A stretch of DNA of 64,000 bases, from the NCBI RefSeq assembly GCF_001591145.1, contig NZ_BCUF01000022.1:1-64000 (forward strand), written 5' to 3'. This document shows, piece after piece, positions 36,600 through 46,567 of the stretch. The notes under the pieces are model-generated. The model ran no database searches and was not told the origin of the DNA. It saw nothing but the letters and a program-made list of their open reading frames with translations. The DNA comes from Vibrio harveyi NBRC 15634 = ATCC 14126 = KCTC 12724. Lineage in GTDB: Bacteria; Pseudomonadota; Gammaproteobacteria; Enterobacterales; Vibrionaceae. The translations under genes and the position numbers were made by a program. Each line of letters starts with the position of its first letter. Positions within the stretch are counted from its first letter, which is position 1.

Positions 36600-38366
36600 T
36601 TAGTAAGTACGTACTTTCGGAGGGAAAGCTTCACGATGAGTTGGCGTCATATTCACATCACGCTTAGTCATTGCTTCAGTTTCCGGGTTGTAGATTGAGT
36701 GGCATAGCCAATTTTCATCATCACGCTCAGGGAAGTCGAAGCGAGCATGTGCGCCACGGCTTTCAGTACGGTAGTTCGCCGCTACTGCTGTAGAGAATGC
36801 AGTTTCCATCAAGTTGTCTAGCTCTAAACACTCAATACGTTGCGTGTTGAATTCAGAAGACTTGTCAGCTAGGTGTGCATCTTTTAGGCGCTCACGAATC
36901 ACTTTCAACTCTTCCAGACCTGTTGCCATTGCGTCGCCTTCACGGAATACCGAGAAGCTGTTTTGCATGCAAGATTGTAGATCTTTACGAATTTGAACTG
37001 GGTCTTCACCACCAGTGCTGTTCTCCCAACGCATAGTACGCGCTAGTGAAGCTTCGATGTCAGACTCTGTTGCTGGACGAGCTTCAGCTTGTGCAGCCAG
37101 TGTTTCGCCAAGGTGTAGACCTGTTGCGCGACCGAATACCACCAAATCAAGCAGTGAGTTGCCGCCCAGACGGTTTGCACCGTGTACCGATACAGAAGCA
37201 ATTTCACCACAAGCGTATAGACCTTGGACTTCGACATCATTACCGTCAGCAGTCTGTTTGATTGCTTGACCTGAAACTTGCGTTGGAACACCACCCATCA
37301 TGTAGTGACAAGTTGGGATTACTGGAATTGGCTCTTTAACTGGATCAACGTGCGCGAATGTACGCGAAAGCTCACAGATACCAGGCAGACGAGACTCAAG
37401 AACATCTTTACCTAGGTGATCCAATTTCAGCTTGATGTGTGGACCCCAAGGACCGTCACAACCACGACCTTCACGGATTTCAATCATCATAGAACGAGCT
37501 ACTACGTCACGACCCGCAAGGTCTTTCGCGTTTGGCGCATAACGCTCCATGAAGCGCTCGCCATCTTTATTTAGAAGGTAACCACCTTCACCACGACAAC
37601 CTTCTGTAACAAGAACACCTGCACCAGCAATACCCGTTGGGTGGAACTGCCACATTTCCATGTCTTGCATTGGAACGCCTGCGCGAAGTGCCATACCAAC
37701 ACCATCACCAGTATTGATGTGCGCGTTAGTAGTCGACGCGTAGATACGGCCTGCACCACCTGTTGCTAGGATGGTTGCTTTCGATTTGAAGTAACAAATC
37801 TCACCCGTTTCCATACAGATAGCCGTACAACCCATGATCGCGCCGTCTTGGTTTTTCACCAAATCTAGAGCGTACCATTCAGAGAAAATGGTTGTTTTGT
37901 GTTTTACGTTTTGTTGGTAGAGCGTGTGAAGAAGTGCGTGACCAGTACGGTCTGCCGCTGCTGCTGTACGAGCCGCTTGCTCACCACCAAACTCTTTTGA
38001 CTGGCCACCAAATGGACGTTGGTAGATTGTTCCGTTATCAAAGCGAGAGAATGGAAGACCCATTTTTTCTAGTTCGATAACTGACTCAGGACCATTTTTA
38101 CACATGTACTCAATCGCATTTTGGTCACCGATGTAATCAGAACCTTTTACCGTATCGTACATATGCCATTGCCAATCGTCCTTGTGCGAGTTACCAAGCG
38201 CAACTGTAATACCACCCTGCGCGGATACAGTATGAGAACGAGTTGGGAAAACTTTAGATAGCAAAGCACATGATAAGCCTTGCTCCGAAATTTGTAGTGC
38301 AGCGCGCATGCCCGCACCACCAGCGCCGATTACTACGGCATCAAACTCACGAACTGGAATAGACAC
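36600..38366 (-). CDS. sdhA: Succinate dehydrogenase flavoprotein subunit
   Basis: Catalytic subunit oxidising succinate to fumarate with covalent FAD. 588 aa, standard. The FAD-binding [11 protein letters not shown] motif (residues 15-25), the FAD-linked His in [11 protein letters not shown] (about 45), the substrate-site [11 protein letters not shown] and the arginine region [13 protein letters not shown] are intact. Start is GTG at 38366, directly after the sdhD stop, so the two are translationally coupled. Confidence 0.98.
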   Translation of the reverse strand: MSIPVREFDAVVIGAGGAGMRAALQISEQGLSCALLSKVFPTRSHTVSAQGGITVALGNSHKDDWQWHMYDTVKGSDYIGDQNAIEYMCKNGPESVIELEKMGLPFSRFDNGTIYQRPFGGQSKEFGGEQAARTAAAADRTGHALLHTLYQQNVKHKTTIFSEWYALDLVKNQDGAIMGCTAICMETGEICYFKSKATILATGGAGRIYASTTNAHINTGDGVGMALRAGVPMQDMEMWQFHPTGIAGAGVLVTEGCRGEGGYLLNKDGERFMERYAPNAKDLAGRDVVARSMMIEIREGRGCDGPWGPHIKLKLDHLGKDVLESRLPGICELSRTFAHVDPVKEPIPVIPTCHYMMGGVPTQVSGQAIKQTADGNDVEVQGLYACGEIASVSVHGANRLGGNSLLDLVVFGRATGLHLGETLAAQAEARPATESDIEASLARTMRWENSTGGEDPVQIRKDLQSCMQNSFSVFREGDAMATGLEELKVIRERLKDAHLADKSSEFNTQRIECLELDNLMETAFSTAVAANYRTESRGAHARFDFPERDDENWLCHSIYNPETEAMTKRDVNMTPTHREAFPPKVRTY

Positions 38367-38711
38367 TTACGCACCCCACAGAATAAATAGACCAGAGAAG
38401 ACATAGCCGAACAGAACGGCAATAACACCAAGTTGAAGTGCACCGCGAAGTTTCGAGCACTTAATGTAATCGGTTAAGACTTGCCATAAACCAATCCACG
38501 CGTGAATCAGAATAGAAACAAGTGCCAACATGGTGAAAACTTTGGTGAAAGTACCACCAAAGAATTGGGTCCAAGATGCGTAAGAGATATCTGAGAAAGC
38601 ACAGAAGCTCACTAGATAAATCGTGTATAGCGTCATAATGATGGCTGAAGCACGAATCAATAAGAAATCGTGAACACCATTACGACCAAATGAAGAAACG
38701 TGTTTTACCAT
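38367..38711 (-). CDS. sdhD: Succinate dehydrogenase membrane anchor SdhD
   Basis: Hydrophobic anchor subunit of complex II, 114 aa with three transmembrane helices (about residues 15-35, 50-75 and 88-112). HAWIGLWQVLTDYIK carries the conserved His and the Asp-Tyr pair of the quinone site. It overlaps the end of sdhC by 7 bp and abuts sdhA. Confidence 0.95.
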   Translation of the reverse strand: MVKHVSSFGRNGVHDFLLIRASAIIMTLYTIYLVSFCAFSDISYASWTQFFGGTFTKVFTMLALVSILIHAWIGLWQVLTDYIKCSKLRGALQLGVIAVLFGYVFSGLFILWGA

Positions 38712-39097
38712 ACCAAGATCCCCGCCAGTAGTGATAACACTGCAGTTGCACCAAATGCGACTTTAGCGCTCATCGCGCCTGAATCGAGTTCTTCGAAATG
38801 ACCTAGGTCCATCAATAAGTGACGAACACCACCAGCAATGTGGTAGGCAAGTGCAGTTAGAATGCCCCATAGAATGAATTTCACGAAGAAGCTATCGACA
38901 ATGTCAGCGGCTTCCATAAAACCCATCGGGGACGACAGAGAAATGGACAGTAACCAAAGTAATATACCCACCGCAACAAACGTAATCACACCAGATACAC
39001 GGTGTAGGATTGACGCGATTGCTGTGATGGGAAAGCGGATGGTCTGTAAATCTAAATTAACAGGTCTTGACTTTCTTTCTTTCACGGGCTTGCTCAC
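38705..39097 (-). CDS. sdhC: Succinate dehydrogenase cytochrome b556 subunit SdhC
   Basis: Heme b-binding anchor of complex II, 130 aa with three helices. The family signature RPVNLDLQTIRFPITAIASILHRVSG is complete at residues about 12-36, and the heme-ligand His lies in HIAGGVRHLLMDLGH. The start is GTG at 39097 with GGAG four bases upstream. First gene of sdhCDAB; two ArcA-like direct repeats sit 58-120 bp upstream. Confidence 0.95.
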   Translation of the reverse strand: MSKPVKERKSRPVNLDLQTIRFPITAIASILHRVSGVITFVAVGILLWLLSISLSSPMGFMEAADIVDSFFVKFILWGILTALAYHIAGGVRHLLMDLGHFEELDSGAMSAKVAFGATAVLSLLAGILVW

Positions 39098-39154
39098 TCA
39101 GCTCCATTGAGCATTTATTGTTATAACCAATTTCAGCTTCCAAACGTACAAAAG

Positions 39155-39170
39155 TTAACATTTGACTAAC
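39155..39170 (-). promoter_or_regulatory. ArcA-like direct repeat 1 upstream of sdhC
   Basis: On the minus strand GTTAGTCAAATGTTAA matches the E. coli ArcA box GTTAATTAAATGTTAA at 14 of 16 positions, with the two GTTA half-sites 11 bp apart. It is 58-73 bp upstream of the sdhC start. Confidence 0.65.
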
Positions 39171-39200
39171 AAATACTCGCAATAAGCTCGGAGATAATTG

Positions 39201-39216
39201 TAAACACTTTGTTAAC
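39201..39216 (-). promoter_or_regulatory. ArcA-like direct repeat 2 upstream of sdhC
   Basis: On the minus strand GTTAACAAAGTGTTTA matches the ArcA box at 12 of 16 positions with 11-bp half-site spacing. It lies 46 bp (about four helical turns) from the first box. Confidence 0.45.
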
Positions 39217-39492
39217 AACCGGAGTCCACAAACAAACCTCACTTTTGTTTCTAGCCCCGAATTTATAAGGATTTAACTAAAATTTTCTGTGCCAATATAC
39301 GGCTAGCAACATTCTAATACAATTGATGTAACAAATTATGCTACATAGAACAGATTTTTAACGATTTTCATGAGAAAAATCATAACAAGTGCACACAAAA
39401 ATGGAGAAAAATTGACTTTAAGCTTTAACAACAGTACAAAAATGGCACATAAACATCCTGGACGGATTAAATAATAAACAAAGGAGATTGTT

Positions 39493-40782
39493 ATGGCGGA
39501 TAAGAAAGCTACCCTTCATGTTGAAGGTCATGCGCCGATCGAACTGCCAATTATGGACGGTACGCTAGGTACACCTGTGATTGATGTTCGTAAACTGGGA
39601 GCCAATGGTTACTTTACTTTTGACCCAGGTTTTCTTGCCACTGCATCTTGTGAATCGTCAATCACGTACATCGACGGCGGCAAAGGTATTCTTTTGCACC
39701 GCGGTTACCCAATTGACCAATTAGCCAATAACGCAGATTACTTGGAAGTATGTTACATCCTGCTTTATGGCGAAGCCCCTACCCGTGAGCAATACGAGCA
39801 ATTCAAAACAACGGTTACTCGCCATACAATGGTGCACGAGCAAATCGCAAGCTTCTTCCATGGCTTCCGTCGCGACGCTCACCCAATGGCAGTAATGTGT
39901 GGTGTAGTTGGTGCACTAGCGGCCTTCTACCACGATTCACTAGATATCAACAACGACGAACACCGTGAAATTGCGGCGTACCGTCTGCTATCGAAAATGC
40001 CAACATTGGCGGCGATGTGTTACAAGTACTCAATCGGTCAGCCATTTATCTACCCTCGTAACGACCTAAGCTACGCAGAAAACTTCTTACACATGATGTA
40101 CGCAAACCCATGTGAAGAATACGAAGTAAACCCTGTTGTTGCTCGTGCGATGGATAAAATCTTTACGCTTCACGCAGATCACGAACAAAACGCATCAACA
40201 TCGACCGTTCGTCTATCTGGTTCTTCTGGAGCGAACCCATTCGCATGTATTGCCGCAGGTATTGCTTCTCTATGGGGTCCTGCACACGGTGGTGCAAACG
40301 AAGCATGTCTGAAGATGCTTGAAGAGATCGGCAGTGTAGAGAACATTCCTGAGTACGTTGAGCGTGCAAAAGACAAAGATGACCCGTTCCGTCTAATGGG
40401 CTTTGGTCACCGCGTTTACAAAAACTACGATCCACGCGCTACAGTTATGCGCGAAACATGTCACGAAGTTCTAAAAGAGCTAAACATTAAAGATCCACTA
40501 CTAGACGTAGCAATGGAGCTTGAGCGTATTGCACTTTCTGACGAATACTTCGTGTCTAAGAAGCTTTACCCGAACGTAGACTTCTACTCAGGTATCATTC
40601 TAAAAGCGATCGGCATTCCTGTATCGATGTTTACGGTAATCTTCGCGATTTCTCGTACTATCGGTTGGATCGCTCACTGGAACGAAATGCACAGTGACCC
40701 ACTAAACCGAATCGGTCGTCCTCGTCAGCTATACACAGGTGAAACTCAGCGTGAGTTCTCTCCACTGCACGAGCGTGAATAA
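39493..40782 (+). CDS. gltA: Type II citrate synthase
   Basis: Condenses acetyl-CoA and oxaloacetate to citrate, the entry reaction of the TCA cycle. 429 aa, as for the large NADH-sensitive hexameric type of Gram-negative bacteria. The catalytic His regions are [16 protein letters not shown] (His about 265) and [13 protein letters not shown] (His about 307), and the catalytic Asp is in NVDFYSGII. Divergent from sdhCDAB and closed by a hairpin terminator. Confidence 0.98.
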   Translation: MADKKATLHVEGHAPIELPIMDGTLGTPVIDVRKLGANGYFTFDPGFLATASCESSITYIDGGKGILLHRGYPIDQLANNADYLEVCYILLYGEAPTREQYEQFKTTVTRHTMVHEQIASFFHGFRRDAHPMAVMCGVVGALAAFYHDSLDINNDEHREIAAYRLLSKMPTLAAMCYKYSIGQPFIYPRNDLSYAENFLHMMYANPCEEYEVNPVVARAMDKIFTLHADHEQNASTSTVRLSGSSGANPFACIAAGIASLWGPAHGGANEACLKMLEEIGSVENIPEYVERAKDKDDPFRLMGFGHRVYKNYDPRATVMRETCHEVLKELNIKDPLLDVAMELERIALSDEYFVSKKLYPNVDFYSGIILKAIGIPVSMFTVIFAISRTIGWIAHWNEMHSDPLNRIGRPRQLYTGETQREFSPLHERE

Positions 40783-40812
40783 CCGTTAGAATCGATAATC
40801 GGATAAGAGTTG

Positions 40813-40845
40813 GGGTTGACGTGAAAGCGTCAACCCTTTCTTTAT
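40813..40845 (+). terminator. Terminator of gltA
   Basis: GGGTTGACG/CGTCAACCC perfect stem (40813-40821 with 40828-40836), loop TGAAAG, then TTTCTTTATTT. Same loop as the argS terminator. Confidence 0.85.
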
Positions 40846-41095
40846 TTGAAGAGATGAGAACATGCAGCGTTCTATGAAATGCGTCGCATCGAGAGACTAT
40901 TTCTCTACGCTCTTACAGCTATTACACAAGAAATTCCTGACGTTGCTCCTACCTCACAATCGGAGATGACGTCGTGAAGACTTCAGAGTTTTCGTCTTCT
41001 TTATGAGCGAGGCACAAGTGAGTTGGGGATCTGCTCTTTCTCTCTGTTTAGAAAGCAGAGCGTCCCCGTATCACGAAGGATGAAGTCCGTCCCGT
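40846..41095. repeat. Remnant intergenic repeat region between gltA and the nif3-type gene
   Basis: No gene. AGCGAGGCACAAG followed by GGGGATCT (about 41006-41032) resembles the core of the repeats near 7155, suggesting a decayed member. A further stem GCTCTTTCT/AGAAAGCAGAGC region (about 41034-41061) can fold. The rest is unassigned. Confidence 0.45.
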
Positions 41096-41854
41096 CTATA
41101 CTGGATTATCAATATCGATAAACGTGACATCTAACCCGTGCTCTTGCGCCAACCATTCACCCAACGCCTTAATACCGTAACGTTCTGTAGCATGGTGACC
41201 CGCAGAGAAATAATGAATGTCTAACTCACGAGCAGTGTAAGTTGTTCGTTCTGAGATCTCACCCGAAATAAACGCATCTAATCCGTGCTGAGCGGCAAGC
41301 TCAATAAAATCTTGACCACCGCCAGTACACCAACCGACGGTCTCAATCATTTTGTCTGCATTTTCAGGTGCGATATGCAAAGGTTCACGGTTTAGGACTT
41401 GATTAATTTTGTTCGCAAACTCAGCACCTGTCATCGCTTGTTTTAAACGACCAAACATCGCCACGGACTGAGGGTGACCTTCTAACCCACCTTCAACCGA
41501 GATATTCAACAAACGAGCAAGCTCAGCGTTATTGCCGAGTTCTGGGTGAATATCTAACGGTAAGTGGTAGCCGTAAAGGTTGATGTCGTTTTTAATCAAA
41601 CTACGAATGCGCTTACCTTTCATACCACGAATAGGCTCTGGTTCACCTTTCCAAAAGTACCCATGATGCACAAGCAGAGCATCAGCTTCCAACTCGATGG
41701 CTTTATTGATCAAGGCTTGTGAAGCAGTGACACCAGTTACGATACGTTTGATTTCTGATTTACCTTCTACTTGCATTCCATTTGGCGCGTAGTCTTTGAT
41801 AAGTTGCGGCGACAATTTCTCGTTGAGGATCTTTTCCAACTGTAAATTATTCAT
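41096..41854 (-). CDS. Nif3-like dinuclear metal centre protein (YbgI type)
   Basis: Member of the Nif3/YbgI family, which forms toroidal hexamers with a two-metal site; proposed GTP cyclohydrolase-like or hydrolase roles remain unsettled. 252 aa from the ATG at 41854 (NNLQLEKILNE), with GGAAG upstream; the frame reaching 41935 has no family similarity. Metal ligands are visible in DALLVHHGYFWKGEP (two His near residue 64), YHLPLDIHPELGNN, and the C-terminal SAGHHATERYGIKALGEWL. Divergent from the DUF1853-type gene. Confidence 0.92.
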   Translation of the reverse strand: MNNLQLEKILNEKLSPQLIKDYAPNGMQVEGKSEIKRIVTGVTASQALINKAIELEADALLVHHGYFWKGEPEPIRGMKGKRIRSLIKNDINLYGYHLPLDIHPELGNNAELARLLNISVEGGLEGHPQSVAMFGRLKQAMTGAEFANKINQVLNREPLHIAPENADKMIETVGWCTGGGQDFIELAAQHGLDAFISGEISERTTYTARELDIHYFSAGHHATERYGIKALGEWLAQEHGLDVTFIDIDNPV

Positions 41855-41986
41855 TATTACTTCCAATACTTGTGGCTTGAGCAAAGTGTATATCGAACCG
41901 CAACCCAGATGCCAGTTGTGACATCCCCAACTCAAACAAATTTAGATACAATAGAAAGGCTTTACCCGTGACAACAAGGATAATGG

Positions 41987-42739
41987 ATGAATTCACTACA
42001 ACGTTTCCAACAATGGATTGCTAACACCCCTCCACTTTTCAAACTTAAGTCCCCTTTTGTCACTGTCAAAGATATTCAGACGCAGGCTCTGCCAGACAAT
42101 GAAAAATATGATGGAAACCCTCGCCTTGGTTTTCTGTATCAGTACCTTTGCACCAAGTTGCTAACCTGTTCGCCTCGTTATGAACTGGTTGCTGAAGAGA
42201 TTCAATTAAATGACGCCACAGGGCGAACCATTGGTGCTGTCGATCTGATCTTAAAAGACGTAGAAAGTAATCAACATGAGCATTGGGAAGTCGCAATTAA
42301 ATTCTACTTACTTCATCAAGGCGTTTGGTATGGACCGAATGCTCACGACCAACTGCACGAAAAGCTCGAACGCATGCTCAACCACCAGCTAAAAATGAGC
42401 CAAAGGGAAGAGTTTCGTCAGCAACTACCGTTAAACAATGAACCGAGTGAACATTTACTGATGCAGGGACGTCTGTACGTAAACCCTTTTTCAAAAGAGT
42501 CTATCCCTACAACCTGTTTAGGTTATGAATTAGACCTTACACAAATATCTGGTTTCTGGTGTTATCAAAGCCAATGGGAACAAATTAAACAGCCACTTTA
42601 CGCACTTCCTAAACCGCTCTGGGCAACTGGTAATGAGGAATTCTTGGATCCAATCGACAAACCATCTGATAGGTTTGTTCACGCGCAGACAAAGGACGGT
42701 CAGTTTTGGTTTGTTGTACCGGATACGTGGCCCAATTAA
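41987..42739 (+). CDS. DUF1853-like protein
   Basis: 250-aa cytoplasmic protein that I believe belongs to DUF1853, a family of unknown function found in Vibrio and Pseudomonas. Seen: NPRLGFLYQYLCTKLL, the acidic segment with AVDLILKDVES and HWEVAIKFYLL (a D...E-x-K pattern reminiscent of PD-(D/E)XK nuclease folds), and the aromatic WCYQSQW. The nuclease resemblance is only a motif-level impression. No signal peptide or membrane helix. ATG at 41987 with AAGGA upstream. Divergent from the nif3-type gene, with no operon partner. Confidence 0.72.
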   Translation: MNSLQRFQQWIANTPPLFKLKSPFVTVKDIQTQALPDNEKYDGNPRLGFLYQYLCTKLLTCSPRYELVAEEIQLNDATGRTIGAVDLILKDVESNQHEHWEVAIKFYLLHQGVWYGPNAHDQLHEKLERMLNHQLKMSQREEFRQQLPLNNEPSEHLLMQGRLYVNPFSKESIPTTCLGYELDLTQISGFWCYQSQWEQIKQPLYALPKPLWATGNEEFLDPIDKPSDRFVHAQTKDGQFWFVVPDTWPN

Positions 42740-43043
42740 AAACGAAAGACATTTTATTTTGTCTTTTTAGGGGCAAGTTCTTTCAACGAGCTAATCTCGA
42801 CATTTCCGGTTATAAGAAAGATTCTCGACCACAACCTTTCGCCGCTTTCGAGAATGACGCTGCCGAGGTCCAGTATATCCAGTTCATCACCTTCACAAGG
42901 GAGAAACGAACGAGTTGGGCTCCCTTTCTTTTTGCTCGCCTCTCCAAGCGAGGCTCCTTCGAATCTTGAAGCGAAGCATTACCTCTTCACAAACAAAAAA
43001 GGGTCGACACAAAGTCGACCCTTTCAAACAATAATCGCTTAAG
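42740..43043. repeat. Gap with an inverted member of the intergenic repeat family
   Basis: 304 bp without a gene. 42819-42859 starts AGATTCTCG and ends TCGAGAATGACG; its reverse complement begins CGTCATTCTCGAAAGCG, matching the repeats near 6990 and 7155. The ends are inverted repeats, so the element folds. A second thymine/cytosine-rich part (42900-42970) with GAGGCTCCTTCGAATC is unassigned. Confidence 0.6.
42994..43026. terminator. Bidirectional terminator between the DUF1853-type gene and pgm
   Basis: AAAGGGTCGAC/GTCGACCCTTT stem (42998-43008 with 43014-43024), loop ACAAA, flanked by A-run upstream, so it terminates pgm on the minus strand. Confidence 0.85.
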
Positions 43044-44690
43044 TTACAAACCAGCGGCTGCAAATACTTGATTAACGATTTCTTGTGCTTCAGCTTCGAT
43101 TTGTTTTAGGTGCTCTTCACCTTTGAAGCTTTCACAGTAAATTTTGTAGATGTCTTCAGTGCCTGATGGACGAGCTGCGAACCAACCATTAGCGGTCGTG
43201 ACTTTAAGACCACCAATTGCAGCGCCGTTACCAGGAGCGTGCGTTAGACGAGCAGTGATTGCATCGCCTGCTAGTGTTTCAGCCGCTACCATTTCAGGTG
43301 AAAGCTTCTTCAGTACGTCTTTTTGCGGACCATTCGCTACAGCTTGAATACGGTTGTACTTAGACTCACCATGCTTCGCAGCTAGCTCCTCATAGTAATC
43401 TTGCGGGTTCTTACCCGTTACCGCAGTGATCTCTGCCGCTAGAAGACATAACAAGATGCCATCTTTGTCTGTTGACCAAGGCGTACCATCTTTACGAAGG
43501 AAAGACGCACCAGCACTTTCTTCACCGCCGAAGCCGAACTTACCAGTGTATAGACCATCAACAAACCATTTGAAACCGACTGGTACTTCGCACAGTTCAC
43601 GACCTAAATCAGCCACAACACGGTCAATAAGAGCACTTGATACTAGCGTTTTACCAACAGCAACATCTTTGCCCCACGCATCGCGATGACGGTATAGGTA
43701 GTCAATACAAACCGCTAAGAAGTGGTTCGGGTTCATCAAACCTTTTGGCGTAACGATACCGTGACGGTCGTAGTCAGGGTCATTACCAAAAGCTAAATCA
43801 TATTCATCTTTCAATGCCAATAGACCAGCCATTGCGTAAGGAGAAGAACAATCCATACGTACAACGCCATCTTTATCGAGAGACATGAATTGGAAAGAAG
43901 GATCAATCGCTTCACTTACTAGCGTTAGGTCTAGGTTGTACACCTGACCAATTTGACGCCAGTAATCAATACCGCTACCACCCAATGGATCAACACCAAT
44001 TTTCAAGTTTGCTTTTTGGATTGCTTCCATATCGATAACATTAACTAGGTCATCGATGTACGGTTTCACCAAGTCCATCTCTACAAACAGATCCGATGCT
44101 TTTGCTTCTGCTAGAGGTAAGCGTTTAACACCTTGTAGACCTTCGGCAATTAGCGCATTTGCACGATCTTCGATCGCTTGAGTCAGTTCAGCTTCTGCAG
44201 GACCACCGTGAGTCGGATTGTATTTGATACCGCCGTCTTGTGGTGGGTTGTGAGATGGTGTGATCACGATGCCATCTGCCTTATCATCGTGCTTGATGTT
44301 GTAAGTCAGGATCGCATGAGAAATACCCGGCGTTGGTGTGTAGCCGTTGTCTTGCTGCACAATCACTTGTACACCGTTTGCAATCAATACTTCAACCACA
44401 CTTGAAAAAGCAGGCTCAGAAAGCGCGTGAGTGTCTTTACCCACAAACAATGGACCCGTTGTGCCTTGTTCTGCACGAACTTCCGCTACCGCTTGAGCAA
44501 TCGCTAAGATGTGGTTTTCGTTAAAAGTGTGTTTGTCTGCAGTACCGCGATGACCAGAAGTACCAAATTGAACTTTATGTTCTGCATTAGTTGCATCTGG
44601 CTGAAGTAAGAAGTAATTAGCAACGAGTGCTGGGATATTGTGAAGATCTTCCTGCTGCGCTTTTTGCCCAGCACGAGGGTGCATAGCCAT
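43044..44690 (-). CDS. pgm: Phosphoglucomutase
   Basis: Interconverts glucose 1- and 6-phosphate, feeding cell-surface sugar and glycogen synthesis. 548 aa (E. coli 546) from the ATG at 44690, which begins [12 protein letters not shown] and has AAGGA eight bases upstream; ATG 44699 would overlap that RBS. The active-site serine is in [15 protein letters not shown], the Mg2+ loop is [10 protein letters not shown], the sugar-binding GGEESAG is intact, and the phosphate-binding [12 protein letters not shown] is at the C-terminus. seqA lies upstream on the same strand, the same pair as in E. coli, but here a terminator hairpin stands between them. Confidence 0.97.
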   Translation of the reverse strand: MAMHPRAGQKAQQEDLHNIPALVANYFLLQPDATNAEHKVQFGTSGHRGTADKHTFNENHILAIAQAVAEVRAEQGTTGPLFVGKDTHALSEPAFSSVVEVLIANGVQVIVQQDNGYTPTPGISHAILTYNIKHDDKADGIVITPSHNPPQDGGIKYNPTHGGPAEAELTQAIEDRANALIAEGLQGVKRLPLAEAKASDLFVEMDLVKPYIDDLVNVIDMEAIQKANLKIGVDPLGGSGIDYWRQIGQVYNLDLTLVSEAIDPSFQFMSLDKDGVVRMDCSSPYAMAGLLALKDEYDLAFGNDPDYDRHGIVTPKGLMNPNHFLAVCIDYLYRHRDAWGKDVAVGKTLVSSALIDRVVADLGRELCEVPVGFKWFVDGLYTGKFGFGGEESAGASFLRKDGTPWSTDKDGILLCLLAAEITAVTGKNPQDYYEELAAKHGESKYNRIQAVANGPQKDVLKKLSPEMVAAETLAGDAITARLTHAPGNGAAIGGLKVTTANGWFAARPSGTEDIYKIYCESFKGEEHLKQIEAEAQEIVNQVFAAAGL

Positions 44691-44724
44691 GTTTGACATC
44701 CTTTCTTTAAATACAAATAAAATC

Positions 44725-44770
44725 AAAAAAGCCTCATAATATCCGCTACACGCTACACATTATGAGGCTT
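44725..44770 (-). terminator. Terminator between seqA and pgm
   Basis: A 12-bp stem AAGCCTCATAAT/ATTATGAGGCTT (44729-44740 with 44759-44770) around an 18-base loop, followed on the minus strand by six T. It probably attenuates rather than fully separates pgm from seqA, since no other gap promoter is evident. Confidence 0.75.
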
Positions 44771-44782
44771 CTATCAGGTTTC

Positions 44783-45325
44783 TTAGATTGAACCTGTTAC
44801 TTTCTCTATTAAGTCAGGCTGGAATTCCATGTGCGTCATCACCTGCTCCACCATTTGTCGTTTACGACTGGTGTTGTTGTTAGTGATTACCCAAAATGGC
44901 GTACCAGGAATTGCTTTAGGTTTGGTAGTGTTACCATTTGCTAGTAGAGTCTCTTCGTTATCAGCAAAGTAAACACGTTTGCGTCCCTTCACTTTTGTCG
45001 CTTGGGAGAAACTCTCTGGATTTAGTTTGTGTAAGGTTGATAGTACCAACATGAAGCGATCAATCGCTTTCTTAAGACCAGCAAACTCATCAGAGATAAG
45101 TAGAGAACGCATCTCTTTTACGGTATCTACTGATTCTGCTTTACCTGCATCTTTACTTACTACAATCCCTTGTGGCTTTTCTACTACAGGTGCAACGACT
45201 GCTTCCTGCAACTGACCATCAAGGTTCAAAAGGCGTCGTAAAATATCCGAGGCGCTTTCACCGATATGCTTGGTTTGACCTGCAATGTAACGGTATAGAT
45301 CCTCATCAACCTCAATTGTTTTCAT
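44783..45325 (-). CDS. seqA: Negative modulator of replication initiation SeqA
   Basis: Binds hemimethylated GATC to sequester the origin and organise new DNA. 180 aa. The N-terminal oligomerisation helix region MKTIEVDEDLYRYIAGQT and the downstream ASDILRRLL are typical, a linker follows (about 35-70), and the C-terminal DNA-binding domain includes GRKRVYFADNEETLL and NNNTSRKRQMVEQVM. It implies Dam methylation in this organism. Divergent from ybfF, as in E. coli. Confidence 0.96.
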   Translation of the reverse strand: MKTIEVDEDLYRYIAGQTKHIGESASDILRRLLNLDGQLQEAVVAPVVEKPQGIVVSKDAGKAESVDTVKEMRSLLISDEFAGLKKAIDRFMLVLSTLHKLNPESFSQATKVKGRKRVYFADNEETLLANGNTTKPKAIPGTPFWVITNNNTSRKRQMVEQVMTHMEFQPDLIEKVTGSI

Positions 45326-45417
45326 TCGCTTTTCACATTCTCAATGTTTAAACTCTGGGGGATTATAACGAGATCCTCGCGGATACTCCACGTTAAACCC
45401 ATCACGAATAAGATAAA

Positions 45418-46185
45418 ATGTCAGCATTACTCAACTATAAGCAGGAAGGGCAAGGCCAAACGGTTGTTTTGATTCATGGATTATTTGGCAGTTTCAGTAA
45501 TCTAGGTTTACTGGCTCGCGATCTCGTTCAAGATCACTCAGTGATCAGCATTGATCTCCGAAATCATGGTCTTTCTTTCCATTCAGATACACACAATTAC
45601 GAAGTGATGGCACAAGATGTTGCTGATTTACTTCACCATTTAAACATCGAGCCAGCGTTAGTTATTGGTCACTCAATGGGTGGCAAAGTAGCGATGAAAC
45701 TCGCAGATGTCGCACCTGAATTCGTCAAACAGCTGATTGTATTAGACATGGCTCCTGTGGCTTATCAAACCAACCGTCATGACAATGTATTTAATGGCTT
45801 GCGAGCAGTAATCGAGGAACAACCAGCCAATCGACAACAAACTATGGATATTCTCGCTCAACACATCGAGATGGATGGAGTCAGACAATTCTTGTCAAAG
45901 TCCCTATATAAAAACGGGAACAAAATGGATTGGCGTTTTAACGTCACGGGCTTACTGAACAACTACGACAACATCATCGGTTGGAACGACATCGCACCCA
46001 CCGACATTCCAACTCTATTTGTTAAAGGCGGCGATTCCGACTACTTGATGCCAGAGCACCAGCCTGCAGTTAAGCGTCAGTTTAACAATGCAAAAGCGCA
46101 CATTATTGCTAACACAGGACACTGGTTACATGCAGAAAAACCAGCAGAAGTTATGCGGGTGATCAGGAAATATATTTCCAGTTAA
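45418..46185 (+). CDS. ybfF: Alpha/beta-hydrolase YbfF
   Basis: Small esterase, 255 aa, related to E. coli YbfF, which hydrolyses short- and medium-chain acyl esters and acyl-CoA in vitro. Oxyanion region VLIHGLFGSFSNLG, nucleophile elbow VIGHSMGGKVAMKLA (Ser about 89), acid in GGDSDYLMP and terminal His in ANTGHWLHAEKP complete the triad. No signal peptide. Divergent from seqA and first in a run with the DUF2788 gene and fldA, the same order as in V. cholerae. Confidence 0.92.
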   Translation: MSALLNYKQEGQGQTVVLIHGLFGSFSNLGLLARDLVQDHSVISIDLRNHGLSFHSDTHNYEVMAQDVADLLHHLNIEPALVIGHSMGGKVAMKLADVAPEFVKQLIVLDMAPVAYQTNRHDNVFNGLRAVIEEQPANRQQTMDILAQHIEMDGVRQFLSKSLYKNGNKMDWRFNVTGLLNNYDNIIGWNDIAPTDIPTLFVKGGDSDYLMPEHQPAVKRQFNNAKAHIIANTGHWLHAEKPAEVMRVIRKYISS

Positions 46186-46297
46186 CAAATTCGGAAAACA
46201 ACGCCAGATTATTGAAATAACCCTTCTTGTTGTGCATTAACTTTACGGTTTAACAGTGGTATAGTGCGCCCAAGAATTTTTGGCATGAAGGACGACA

Positions 46298-46519
46298 ATG
46301 CTATACGACTATATGGACATGCTCGAGTCGATCGGGCTCGATCTTCTTTTTGCTGCTATCTTCTTTTTCATCGGGATGGCAATAAAAGATGTACTAAAAC
46401 AAGGTAACGTACCTGTTTTCGGTCGTCGTATTGTGTGGTTGGTTCTTTTCCTTGGCTGCGCTGGCTTCATTGCGAAAGGTCTGATTCAGCTCAGTTGGGA
46501 AGGCACAGGGCTCGGTTAA
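46298..46519 (+). CDS. DUF2788 small membrane protein
   Basis: 73-aa inner-membrane protein with two transmembrane helices (about residues 14-33 and 44-64) and a short basic loop (VFGRRIVW). Matches the DUF2788 family, which is of unknown function and is regularly found next to fldA in Vibrio. 48 bp before fldA, so likely cotranscribed. Confidence 0.82.
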   Translation: MLYDYMDMLESIGLDLLFAAIFFFIGMAIKDVLKQGNVPVFGRRIVWLVLFLGCAGFIAKGLIQLSWEGTGLG

Positions 46520-46567
46520 GCTCTCTATCCCATAGCCAGTAACAAACAATGTAAAGGTATAGACTCT

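Larger units (their letters stand above)
39098..39492. other. Divergent sdhC-gltA promoter region
   Basis: 395 bp without a gene, AT-rich, holding the promoters of sdhC (minus) and gltA (plus). Two ArcA-type direct repeats are described separately. A good RBS (AAGGAG) precedes gltA at 39481. I could not place promoters with confidence. Confidence 0.7.

Noticed and set aside
41855..41935. 27-residue extension of the nif3-type protein
   Set aside because: No family similarity, Cys/Trp-rich oddity, and a good RBS lies before the ATG at 41854.
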